From positions 1 to 10,225 of the forward strand of contig JWZX01001899.1 in NCBI GenBank assembly GCA_001275005.1: a stretch of DNA of 10,225 bases, read 5' to 3'. Below, in pieces: positions 1-7,378 of the stretch. The DNA comes from Chrysochromulina tobinii. Lineage: Eukaryota > Haptophyta > Prymnesiales > Chrysochromulinaceae. The notes beneath the pieces are model-generated. The model worked only from the letters and a program-made list of their open reading frames with translations. It was not told the origin of the DNA and did not search any database. Both the position numbers and the translations under genes were made by a program. Each line of letters opens with the position of its first letter. The stretch's first letter is position 1.

Positions 1-63
1 CGGCGCCGCCCGCGCCGCCCGCGCCGGCGCCGCCCGCGCCGGCGCCGCCGCCCCCGCCGCTCG
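1..63. repeat. GC-only Gly/Ala-coding simple repeat at the window edge
   Basis: This is an almost pure G/C stretch built from GGCGCC and GCGGGC words, including a 15-nt unit present twice. In the frame of the SH3 gene on the minus strand it encodes glycine with interspersed alanine. A GTGAGC at 70-65 just before it could instead be a donor, in which case the repeat would be intronic. Confidence 0.6.
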
Positions 64-3000
64 AGCTCACGTCGACCCCGTTGGATCGCTCGACGGCCGC
101 AGCGACGGCCGAGATCGCGGACGAGGTCTGAGCGTAGAGGATGGCGTACGACGAGTCGGACAGGTCGTCGTCGGGCAGCGTGAGCACCATCCCAGCGAGG
201 TGCGACTCTCCCGCCTCCTCGAGCGCCGTCTTGAGCCATGCCTCCCGGGGGCGCAACCCCGAAGGGTACGGGCGCAGACCCCCCGGCCGGGGCGGCGGGC
301 GCAGGTCCGCCGCCCATCGCTGCAGGTCGTGTCGCTCGCCCACAAGGCGCAGCCAGCGCCGCTGCGACGTGGCCGACACCTGCACCGACTGGATGGGCCC
401 GAGGTCCTCCCCAAACGCAGCCAAGAAATCGGGCTGGCGCGCCACCTCCTTGGGCAGCGGCGTGAGCGCCTGCCGACGCAACGAGAACTCACCGAGCTGG
501 AGGTTGACCTCCACGTCAGCGCCGCGGCGCGTGGCTGTGACCAGACGGAGCCACGTCTCGAGCCGTACCTGTGGGGAGGGGAGGGGCGCCGTAGTGAGCC
601 CTTGCATGCGCGAGGAGACGGAGCAGTCCCTAATTTGGGTCACGAGCCGTACCGTCGCCCGCGCGCCCGGCGCGTGATTGCGCAGATTCTCATGGTCGCG
701 CTTGCGCCCCATCGAGACTTCGTCCTTGTTCTCGGCCTGGAGGCGCTCGGCGGCAGCCTTCTGCTCGGCGAGCACTCGATCGATCTCGCCGCCCTCGGAC
801 GCATCCGAATCGTCCGCACTAATGCCCGACGTGTCCGGCACAAATCGGCCCATGCCGCGGTAGCCGGGGCGTTCCGTCCACACTCGCGGCTTGAGCCACG
901 CCGCGGCCGCCGCCGCCGCGCTGCTGCCCGCCGCCCGGCCGCCACTCCCAGGTAGCCGGCGCGGGCCGGTGCACGTGACGGTGCGCACGATCGCCTCCAT
1001 GGCGTGGTTTTTGAGCGTCGGGTGGCGCTCGAGCCAGCGGAGCAGCTTGCACCGGTGGCGTGTGAAGAGTTCGAAGACTTCGGTCTGCGGCAGCCCGAGG
1101 ATCGCATCGACCGCGCCCGCTTCCCACACGGAGCGCTTGGCGCCCTTGCCGCCGCCCAGGTCGGCAGCCACATCGACGTCGAAGGCGTGGTTGTTGCCGA
1201 GGAAGACTTGCGCGCAAAGGAGGGTGCTCACGCCGTCGTACTCCAGCTCCGCCTCCTCGACGTGCTTGTAGCAAAAGGCGAGGTGTGCGAAGAGGGTGCA
1301 GCACGCGCTGAGCTGGCGCTGCGCCAGGCACTGATCGCACCACGCCTCCACCATCGTGGCCATCTCCCGCCGTAGCGCCGTCACCAGCCGGCCGCGAACC
1401 GAGCGCAGCACCGAGAGCGCCTCCGGCCCGCACAGCAGCCCACGCGCGGGCGCGCCGCTGCCTGCCTTTGGCCTCAAGAGGTCCTCGGGCTCGTTGGCCA
1501 GGAGCACTGCGCGGATGAAGCCATCGACGCGGGCGGCCACGCGCAGAATGTAGAGCGAGGCGGCGCAGTTGGCCGACGCCGGATCGTAACGGCCACCGTC
1601 GAGCTCGAGGGCGAGGCCGGTGAGGGCGAGGATCGAGTCGCCCACGGCCGCGGGAGATCGAGTGAGCTCATTGAACAGGATGCCCGCGGGGGTGGCGAGG
1701 TGCGCGCGCGTGGGCGCGGGGATCTGCTGCGGCGGCTGCTTGAGCGCCTCCGACTGCCACAGTCCTGGCTCGAAGAGCGCCGCATCGAGCGCCGCCTGCA
1801 GCTTCGGGTTGCCCAGGGCGTGCACGTGCGACGCGCTCGAGAAGAAGCGAAGGAGGAGCGGCACGCGTAGGTAGGGCACCGTCAGGTATTGGAGGAGGAG
1901 CTCGGATTCCCGAGGGCGGAGGGCGCCGTCAAATGAGGGGAGCTTGGGCAGATGAAGGATGTCATCCTCGCTCGTGCGCTCGCCTTCTCGCGTCGAGAGC
2001 TTGAGCTCATCGCCCAACTCGGCGCGGAGAAGCGCCGCCGGGTCCGCCGACGAGGGTGGCGCGCGCGGCTTGTCGGCGAGCCCGACCAGCCGGCGCCCGA
2101 GGCGCGAGAGCCACGAGTCTTGACCCTCGTCCTTGACCTGCTTCTGAAGCGCCGCGGGCGACAGGTGGCGCCTGAAGCCCGAGACGACGAAACCCTCGCC
2201 TGGCTGGTAGCGCCAGGAGAGCGCCGCATCGAGCGGCCGCCACGTCATGATCTCGGGGAGCGCCTCGACCGAGGGGACCATGAGCAGCTTGAAGATGAAG
2301 ACGATGTCGCGGAAGAAGCCGAGCTCGGGGTAATTCTCGAGCACGAGCCGGTCCTCACCAGTCAGATAGAGCGGCAGCAAGTCGCCCGGCGCGGCACGCT
2401 CGATGGGGAAGGCCGTGTGCAGGCACAGCTGACGCAGCAGCGTCGCGTCGCCCTCGGACAGGTCCATCGAGCCTTCGAAGCGGAAGACCACGCGCGAGGC
2501 GGGCACGCGCGCCCGCTGCGCCGCGAAGTAGTCGAGCACCTTGGTGCGGGCAATGTGAAGTTCCGGAGCGGAGAGCTGCAAGTCCTCGGACTCGACGGCA
2601 AAGGCTCCGATCTCGAAGCCAAACGGGCCGCCGGGGCCCGCGCACTGGCCCGAGTACGAGTCGCACAGCAGCGAAGGCACATCGCAGGTGCGCACGCGCA
2701 TGACGGCATCGGCGAGGGTGGCGAGGCACGCGACCACGACGAGTCGCGTGGCGTCGAAGGAGCGCGTGACGCGAATGGAGAAGCAGCAGGCTGCAAAGTG
2801 GCGGCAGACCATCGAGAGCAGCCGCAGCAGGTCCGCCTGCGTCTCGTAGCGCATCTCCTGCGACGCCCAGAAGCACTTGCTCGTGCGCTGGGGGTGGTCA
2901 TGGGGGAGCGGCAGCGGCAGCACGGCGGTGACGAGATGCTGTATGAGCGCGATCCGCAGCAGGTACGTGTTGGACACGTGGCGCATCTGGTTCGAGAGCA

Positions 3001-5107
3001 CCTCGCACAGCTGGACCGTGTGACGAAGCGCCACCGCCACCTCGTGCAACGTCTCGACCTTACCAGCCACGCGGGAGAGCTCTACGGGTAACACCACCGG
3101 CGGCACCTCCGACTCTCCGGCCAGATGATCGATCGAGCCACCGCGGCGCAGACGCCCAAAGAGGGGGAAGCTCGCGGCTCCCACGAGCGAGTGGCCGCGC
3201 TCGAGCTCAATAGGGGGCGGCGCCGCGAGCGCCAGTCGCGCTCGTCGCTCCGAGACGAGCGCCTCGAGGTTTTCGAGGGTTGCTCGTAGCCCTGCCGCGT
3301 GCGCCGTCGCAAAGGGCAGCGCGCCGGGCGCGTCGGCGAGGGAGGCGGCGGCGGCGGCGGTGTGCGAGCATGCGAGCCGAAGGAGCACCGCATCCGAGGC
3401 GGAGAGCGAAGGCAGAGCACTCAGCTGCTCGACGCACTGGCGCACCGCCGACCAGCGTACGAGGAGCCCAAGATAGCGCGCCTGGGCGGCAGAGAGACCG
3501 CGGGCACACAGGAGGGCCTCCAGAGACGCCATCGCGAGCGCCGCATGCGAGGCGTCGTGGGAGAGGGGCGGGTCGTGCCAGCGCAGCGACGAAGGCGCGG
3601 CGCCCGCAACCCCCGCGAGCGTCGGTTGGTCGACGAGCGCGGGCAGCAGAGTGTCATACAGGAGCGACGGTCCAGTCGGCGTCGCATGCTGTATGAAGAG
3701 CATCCGGTACAGGACGAACCAAAAGCCCGAGTCCGTCAGACGCTCGCGGGGCACGCCGCGCAGGTCGATGGCGGGGGTACGCTGCACGCCGCCCGTCGCC
3801 GGGTGCAGCCGCGCCGGGTGCCATTCGAGACCGTGGCCCCAATTGACAATAGCCACGTTGAAGGTGCCGTCATCACATCGATGGAGTACGAGAGCGAATG
3901 CAGCACCTTCAGACTCCCACGCCGCCGGTGCCACCAACTCCCCTGCGACGGCAGCACGCGAGGGGGGAGCGAGGGGGCGCTCAGGGAGGGTCAGGCGCGG
4001 CGAGGCGCGGGTAGGCGCGGGTAGGCGCGGCGACGGCGAGGCGGGAGCGGCGGGCGCGTACCGCCGACGGGTATGGAGGCAACCATCGGAACGAGCTGCT
4101 CGAGGAAGGTCAGGAGGGCGGCATGCTCGCCCGAGGGGCGCTGATAGCCGATGAGCTCGATGCCGAGGCGGAAGGCATTCTCCGCCGCCTCGAGCTCGAC
4201 TAAGCTCGCTCCGCCACCCGCCTGGCGCACGCCCTGCAGCAGCTGAATGACAAGGATCATCGAGGAGCGCATCGCGGCGAGACCCGCGGGGGCTTCGGAC
4301 CCCCGGGCTTAGGGCCGCGCGTGCGCCGCCCGCGCAGTCGGCGAAGAGGTCGATGAAGGCAAGCGACTGCCAGATGGGGCGAGTGCGCGCGCCGGCACCG
4401 CTCGCAGACGCTGCCGGAGCCGGTGCAGGCATCGGCCACTGCTGCAGCCGGCGGTCGACGTCGGTCGCTCCGCTCACACCGATCCCCGCGGCAGCACCAC
4501 CACCGCCGCCAAACGTCCCGAGCAGATCGCCCTCAGCAGCCTCGGCGTAGCGGCCGGCCGTCGCCGCCGCCTTGGCCGCCGACGTCAGCGGCAGCTCAAA
4601 GTTGTTGTACATGGCCGGCATCCCGCTCACGCCGCCACTGGCGGGCGCCGAGTGGGTGTACGGGTTGTGCAGCGCTGGCGACATCAGGCTCGCGCTTGGA
4701 GCGCCGGCGGCGGCCGCCGGCGGCGACATCAGGCTACCCGGAGTGCGCGCGGAGCCCACCGGCGGTGGCGGCTTGGATGGCGTCTTGCGCACCGACGAGG
4801 ACTGGTCGGCCAGCGCCGGCGCTGCGGCCGGCGCCGAGGTGAAGAGCGTCGCGAGGTCGCTCAGCGGGTTCCTGCTGGCCTGCGGCGCGGCGGGAGGCGG
4901 TGCGGGCGTCGCAGCCGAATCCTCGACGCGGCAGAAGGAGCTCGGGAACCAGCCGACCTTTCCGTGGAGCGAGCCGGCCCACCAGCCACCTGCCTCTCGC
5001 TCCTCGATGACCTCGATGCGGTCGTCTTTCGAGAATGTGAGGTAGCGCTTCTCGTCGCTCGACGGTGCTGCCGCCCAGTCGTGCAGCGCGACCGCGACCT
5101 TGGGCAT
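1..5107 (-). CDS. Large SH3-domain protein, unrecognised family (partial, spliced)
   Basis: The start is the first ATG (5107-5105) after an in-frame stop at 5236-5234. Residues 4-61 form an SH3 domain: an ALHDW start (ALYDY in the family), DDRIEVIEE, a GGWWAG tryptophan pair and a GWFPSSF end. SH3 domains bind proline-rich partners. A linker of about 200 residues follows, rich in Pro, Ala and Ser, with SLMSP twice (around 4685-4740). The rest is a long helical-looking body without transmembrane segments. It includes a FALVLHRC...VNWGHGLEWHP block (about 3900-3820), a VNLQLGEFSLRR / RRWLRLVGERHDLQ block (about 515-320) and an acidic DDSDASEGGE patch before a short coiled-coil-like stretch (about 830-715). 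The same frame stays open from 3942 to the window edge. Exons: 5107 to about 4327, about 4292 to 4062, and 3942 to beyond 1, giving at least 1650 residues. I do not recognise the body. A cytosolic scaffold or adaptor role is inferred only from the SH3 domain and lack of membrane segments. Confidence 0.85.
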   Translation of the reverse strand, partial: MPKVAVALHDWAAAPSSDEKRYLTFSKDDRIEVIEEREAGGWWAGSLHGKVGWFPSSFCRVEDSAATPAPPPAAPQASRNPLSDLATLFTSAPAAAPALADQSSSVRKTPSKPPPPVGSARTPGSLMSPPAAAAGAPSASLMSPALHNPYTHSAPASGGVSGMPAMYNNFELPLTSAAKAAATAGRYAEAAEGDLLGTFGGGGGAAAGIGVSGATDVDRRLQQWPMPAPAPAASASGAGARTRPIWQSLAFIDLFADCAGGARAALSPGVRSPRGSRRDALLDDPCHSAAAGRAPGGWRSELSRARGGGECLPPRHRAHRLSAPLGRACRPPDLPRAARSDGCLHTRRRYAPAAPASPSPRLPAPTRASPRLTLPERPLAPPSRAAVAGELVAPAAWESEGAAFALVLHRCDDGTFNVAIVNWGHGLEWHPARLHPATGGVQRTPAIDLRGVPRERLTDSGFWFVLYRMLFIQHATPTGPSLLYDTLLPALVDQPTLAGVAGAAPSSLRWHDPPLSHDASHAALAMASLEALLCARGLSAAQARYLGLLVRWSAVRQCVEQLSALPSLSASDAVLLRLACSHTAAAAASLADAPGALPFATAHAAGLRATLENLEALVSERRARLALAAPPPIELERGHSLVGAASFPLFGRLRRGGSIDHLAGESEVPPVVLPVELSRVAGKVETLHEVAVALRHTVQLCEVLSNQMRHVSNTYLLRIALIQHLVTAVLPLPLPHDHPQRTSKCFWASQEMRYETQADLLRLLSMVCRHFAACCFSIRVTRSFDATRLVVVACLATLADAVMRVRTCDVPSLLCDSYSGQCAGPGGPFGFEIGAFAVESEDLQLSAPELHIARTKVLDYFAAQRARVPASRVVFRFEGSMDLSEGDATLLRQLCLHTAFPIERAAPGDLLPLYLTGEDRLVLENYPELGFFRDIVFIFKLLMVPSVEALPEIMTWRPLDAALSWRYQPGEGFVVSGFRRHLSPAALQKQVKDEGQDSWLSRLGRRLVGLADKPRAPPSSADPAALLRAELGDELKLSTREGERTSEDDILHLPKLPSFDGALRPRESELLLQYLTVPYLRVPLLLRFFSSASHVHALGNPKLQAALDAALFEPGLWQSEALKQPPQQIPAPTRAHLATPAGILFNELTRSPAAVGDSILALTGLALELDGGRYDPASANCAASLYILRVAARVDGFIRAVLLANEPEDLLRPKAGSGAPARGLLCGPEALSVLRSVRGRLVTALRREMATMVEAWCDQCLAQRQLSACCTLFAHLAFCYKHVEEAELEYDGVSTLLCAQVFLGNNHAFDVDVAADLGGGKGAKRSVWEAGAVDAILGLPQTEVFELFTRHRCKLLRWLERHPTLKNHAMEAIVRTVTCTGPRRLPGSGGRAAGSSAAAAAAAWLKPRVWTERPGYRGMGRFVPDTSGISADDSDASEGGEIDRVLAEQKAAAERLQAENKDEVSMGRKRDHENLRNHAPGARATVRLVTQIRDCSVSSRMQGLTTAPLPSPQVRLETWLRLVTATRRGADVEVNLQLGEFSLRRQALTPLPKEVARQPDFLAAFGEDLGPIQSVQVSATSQRRWLRLVGERHDLQRWAADLRPPPRPGGLRPYPSGLRPREAWLKTALEEAGESHLAGMVLTLPDDDLSDSSYAILYAQTSSAISAVAAAVERSNGVDVSSSGGGGGAGAGGAGAGGAGGA
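569..652 (-). other. Candidate in-phase 84-nt intron in the SH3 gene
   Basis: On the minus strand the segment starts GTACGGCTCG at 652 and ends in a pyrimidine-rich run, CTCCCCTCCCCACAG, at 569. That is a strong-looking acceptor. It is 84 nt, a multiple of three, contains no stop in frame and begins and ends on codon boundaries, so the gene reads through either way. Removing it joins GARAT directly to VRLETWLRLV. The donor resembles the GTACGC donor of the better-supported intron at 3943-4061. The 14 nt at the intron start recur at the start of the next exon with one mismatch. Whether it is spliced cannot be decided from DNA alone. Confidence 0.4.
3943..4061 (-). other. Spliceosomal intron (GT-AG, 119 nt) in the SH3 gene
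   Basis: Exon 2 reads to SIPVG with one base left over. The intron opens with GTACGC at 4061 and closes with TCGCAG at 3943. Joining G from the upstream exon to GG of the downstream exon gives a glycine codon and continues as GELVAPAAWESEG in the frame that stays open to the window start. Reading through instead hits a stop near 3991. The intron holds four 10-nt units at 3993-4032 of the type AGGCGCGGGT/AGGCGCGGCG (plus strand). The splice sites and frame restoration are visible in the sequence. No transcript is available to confirm them. Confidence 0.8.
4293..4326 (-). other. Frame break in the SH3 gene; possible very short GC-AG intron
   Basis: The reading frame from the SH3 domain is coding-like down to WQSLAFIDLFADC (about 4337), while the next coding-like frame (MRSSMILVIQLLQGVRQ, from 4272) is shifted. 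No GT donor lies between. A GC donor at 4326 or 4335 with an AAG acceptor at 4293 restores phase, but gives an intron of only 34 or 43 nt. An alternative acceptor, ATTCAG ending at 4243, with a GC donor at 4333 or 4324, gives 91 or 82 nt, a more usual size, at the cost of dropping the MRSSMILVIQ segment. A sequencing indel would also explain it. The boundaries given are one of several possible choices. Confidence 0.35.
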
Positions 5108-5341
5108 CTGGCGGGCAGCGTCGGCTATCGGCGGCGCGATTGTCAAGTTTGGCAATCGAAGACCGCACACCTCACGTGGAAAAACCACCAATACGGCGCT
5201 CGACGACTTGACTCGTCTTGACTTGTCTTGATTTTACTCGGCGACACCGTGCCTGCTCGCTTCCGCCTCATTGGCGTGCACTCTGCATCTGCTGCGGTGC
5301 TGCGCCTGCCTAGCCCGAGGCGCGCTTTCCCGTGAGCGCCG
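5108..5341. promoter_or_regulatory. Divergent intergenic spacer between the SH3 gene and the Rab gene
   Basis: Two genes point away from each other across 234 bp, so both promoters and 5' leaders must fit here or overlap the genes. Visible words are an E-box-like CACGTG at 5173-5178, CCAAT on the plus strand at 5188-5192 and CCAAT on the minus strand at 5274-5270, plus a pentamer repeat tract. No TATA box is evident. The role as a shared promoter follows from the layout. The individual words are short and could be chance. Confidence 0.45.
5206..5230 (+). repeat. Pentamer tract of ACTTG/TCTTG type
   Basis: Five consecutive 5-nt units (ACTTG, ACTCG, TCTTG, ACTTG, TCTTG) lie in the divergent spacer, about 110 bp before the Rab ATG. 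The same pentamer reappears on both sides of 6155-6261 downstream of the Rab gene. Confidence 0.7.
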
Positions 5342-5938
5342 ATGGAGACGGTCGACCTGAAGCTGGTGCTGCTGGGGCAGCCGGGCGTGGGCAAGACCTG
5401 CCTCGTCTACCGCTACCTCTACAACACCTTTGGCGAGACGATCTCAACGATCGGCGCCTCGTTTGCGATGAAAAAGGTGGAGCCCTCGGACGGCGGGCGG
5501 CCGTGCAACTTGGGCATCTGGGACACGGCGGGACAGGAGCGCTTCGACTCGCTCTCCAGCTTCTATTGCCGTGGAGCGCGCGCGGCCATCATCTGCTTTG
5601 ACCTCACGGACCGTGCCTCCTTTGAGTGCGTGACGACGAAGTGGATCCGAAAGGTCATGGACGAGGCGGAGCAGGGGTGCCACATTTGCATCGTGGGCAC
5701 CAAGCTCGACTTGGTGCAGGCGGGCGCCGCGACGCGCGCCGTAAAGGCCGACGAGATCGAGGCGCTCGCGCAGAAGCACCATGCACATTGGTTTGAGACT
5801 TCGGCTAAGCAGGGGGAGGGCGTTGCGCAGATCTTCGAGAAAATCGTGAGGCAGTACCACTCGCGCGCGAACGCGGGCGACGCGCGCCAGGCCGGGCTGC
5901 CGCAGGCCAAATCCAAATCGGGGGGCGGCTGCTGCTGA
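5342..5938 (+). CDS. Rab24-like small GTPase
   Basis: A complete, intronless 198-residue Ras-superfamily GTPase. An in-frame TGA at 5333-5335, nine bases upstream, fixes the ATG. The P-loop is GQPGVGKT (12-19), the switch I threonine is Thr36 in STIG, and the switch II entry is DTAGQERF (61-68) with the catalytic-type Gln65 present. The base-recognition motif is TKLD (120-123) instead of NKxD, and the SAK motif is at 154-156. The chain ends GGGCC, a double-cysteine site for geranylgeranylation, so the protein should cycle on and off membranes. Rab-family length is normal. The words LGIWDTAG, YCRGARAAIICFDLTD and VGTKLDL match the pattern of Rab24 (and Rab20-like) proteins, which are linked to autophagy and late endocytic traffic. 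Animal Rab24 usually lacks the switch II glutamine, which this protein keeps. It lies head to head with the SH3 gene. GTPase identity is certain; the Rab24 subgroup is likely but would need a tree. Confidence 0.95.
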   Translation: METVDLKLVLLGQPGVGKTCLVYRYLYNTFGETISTIGASFAMKKVEPSDGGRPCNLGIWDTAGQERFDSLSSFYCRGARAAIICFDLTDRASFECVTTKWIRKVMDEAEQGCHICIVGTKLDLVQAGAATRAVKADEIEALAQKHHAHWFETSAKQGEGVAQIFEKIVRQYHSRANAGDARQAGLPQAKSKSGGGCC

Positions 5939-6154
5939 GGGCACGTGCGACCCGCCGTGCTCCGGTCGCAGCAACATCCCCCCAGGGCCCCAATCCGCGC
6001 GGGTCCCTGTCGAGGCCCGCGGGGTCAGGCCACGAAGGCTGCTAGTACAACAACAAAGGGAGGCACGCGCGCAGGCCCACCTCCGCTGTCACACAGGCTT
6101 GAACACGCCCGTTGAACGCCCTTGACGGCCGTGGAGGCTTATGGTGGCGTACCA

Positions 6155-6261
6155 AAGTCAAGTCAAGTCAAGTCAAGCCACCACTGCTGGCCGCCGGAGC
6201 ACAATCGATAAGCTTCCGTATGGTTGTTGTCTAGTGTTTATGTGAGACTTGACTTGACTTG
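6155..6261. repeat. Inverted pentamer repeats (AAGTC)n ... (GACTT)n
   Basis: The left arm has AAGTC about 4.6 times (6155-6177). The right arm has GACTT three times plus G (6246-6261). They are reverse complements separated by about 68 bp, so a stem of at least 15 bp could form. A smaller hairpin (TGGTGGC ... GCCACCA) encloses the left arm. Confidence 0.7.
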
Positions 6262-6428
6262 CTACCACGCTTTTTCACACATTCGCGCCAGCAGCCGCTG
6301 CCGTTGACGGCTGGGCTGCCGGTTCCGCGCTTCGCGCCACGCTGGAAGCGTTTGCTCGCCGCTGGACGCCCGCCGTCAGCGTCCAGTGCATCTTGCATTT
6401 TCTTCGCAGGAGAGTTACGTCAAGGTTC

Positions 6429-6484
6429 CGTGAACAATGCGGGATTGCGTGAACAAAGCGGGGTACGTGAAACAAAGCGGGGTG
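6429..6484 (+). repeat. Three-unit tandem repeat of about 19 bp
   Basis: Three adjacent units start CGTGAACAATGCGGG, CGTGAACAAAGCGGG and CGTGAAACAAAGCGGG, with lengths of 19, 18 and 19 nt. Function is unknown. It sits in non-coding, lower-GC sequence. Confidence 0.7.
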
Positions 6485-6519
6485 ACATACTGTTCGACTG
6501 AGGATGACCGTCTGATCAA

Positions 6520-6843
6520 CTACTGATGTTTGGGGGACGGGGCGTTCAGAGTGACTGTGCACTGTGAATTACATGCAGCACAGCTCACAGGCTCGGATGT
6601 TTTAATCGAAGCTCTCGGGCGGGCTGCTTGTGCTCGGACCGCTGCAACCTGCTCGTGGGAGAGGAGCACTTGCTCACATAGCATGCGCTCCGTGTCGAGG
6701 AGCTCCCTCGGCCCGCTGCCGCCTAGCTCCCGCGCCGCCCTCGGCCGTGGCCTCGTCGCGCTAACGTCGCGCCCACTGCCATTCTTCAACAAATTCTGCA
6801 CGCCCAGCAGGCCACAGGCTTGCATGTACACGTAGTGCTCCAT
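6520..6843 (-). CDS. Weak hypothetical ORF, 107 aa, possibly an exon or gene remnant
   Basis: From an ATG at 6843 (MEHYVYMQACGLL) the frame runs 107 codons to a stop at 6520. The frame also stays open upstream to about 7008 without an ATG. The middle part (RELLDTERMLCEQVLLSHEQVAAVRAQ) has a charged, amphipathic helix-like pattern and more GC than the surrounding DNA, which is why it is listed. No family is recognised, no splice partners are evident, and the C-terminal 25 residues look random. It could be a chance frame, an exon of an unidentified gene, or a decayed copy. Confidence 0.22.
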   Translation of the reverse strand: MEHYVYMQACGLLGVQNLLKNGSGRDVSATRPRPRAARELGGSGPRELLDTERMLCEQVLLSHEQVAAVRAQAARPRASIKTSEPVSCAACNSQCTVTLNAPSPKHQ

Positions 6844-7378
6844 CTGCCGCGGAAATGGATAAGAGTTGCAAGGTGACGAGCGAGCGTCGCAACTATCCAC
6901 ACGGACGTGGGCTGCTCGGCCAATTGCGAATTCTGTTGCGCTAGCAAAGTACTGCTTGCGCCCCCTTTCCAAATAGGGGCAAGATTCGGTGCGATTCCTT
7001 GGATGCAAGAGAATTTTGGATCGTGGAACAAATATGGAAGGTCGTCTGGTACCGGTAGGACGGTGGTTTCAAGACACCGACCATGGTGCTCCGGACGGAG
7101 TTCGTCAAATTCGGAGCGCGATCATACACCGTACCGGTACAGTAACACGCGTGATCCTACTTTAATTACACGTTCAATCGTACCGAATCGCACCGAATCA
7201 CTTGTTCCGCATTTGGTAACCAGTTCCGGCACGGTAACGCCAAATCAAAAATGAGAAAAACCTCAAAATAATGCGAAATTTGGCCGTACCAGGCTCACGG
7301 TGCTCGTTCGCGCGTTACCGCGCTATGCATCTCCGGATGCCGTTGGTGTTTCCCCTGCTTCGAGAGCGTGTGACGGCC
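6844..7378. other. Non-coding low-GC region before the F-box gene 3' end
   Basis: No supported gene. The stretch is clearly poorer in GC than its neighbours and becomes A-rich at 7245-7285. It contains a 15-bp perfect inverted repeat (6983-6997 and 7185-7199) and several GTACCG/CGGTAC words between 7045 and 7190. The part next to 7379 probably includes the F-box gene 3' untranslated region. Confidence 0.5.
6983..7199. repeat. 15-bp inverted repeat pair with internal GTACCGGTAC words
   Basis: GATTCGGTGCGATTC at 6983-6997 is the exact reverse complement of GAATCGCACCGAATC at 7185-7199. The right copy continues a 10-nt periodic run (AATCGTACCG, AATCGCACCG, AATC). Palindromic TACCGGTA words lie between. 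This could be the ends of a small decayed mobile element of about 217 bp. No target-site duplication is visible. Confidence 0.5.

Larger units (their letters stand above)
5939..6519. other. Intergenic region downstream of the Rab gene
   Basis: The first 180 bp are GC-rich and probably hold the Rab 3' untranslated region. No canonical AATAAA is seen. GC content then falls. The region contains the pentamer inverted repeat at 6155-6261 and the three-unit tandem repeat at 6429-6484. Short open frames here show no recognisable protein pattern. Confidence 0.5.

Noticed and set aside
200-955. 251-codon plus-strand open frame rich in Arg and Ala
   Set aside because: Shadow of the SH3-gene body, with low-complexity composition and no motif.
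1952-3091. 379-codon plus-strand open frame
   Set aside because: It lies antisense to the long SH3-gene exon. Its Arg/Glu/Gln-rich composition is what GC-rich coding DNA gives on the opposite strand, and the minus-strand frame is continuous over a much longer span.
6206-6217. ATCGATAAGCTT, a cloning-vector polylinker word
   Set aside because: Only these 12 bases match; the flanking bases do not continue as vector, so chance is more likely than contamination.
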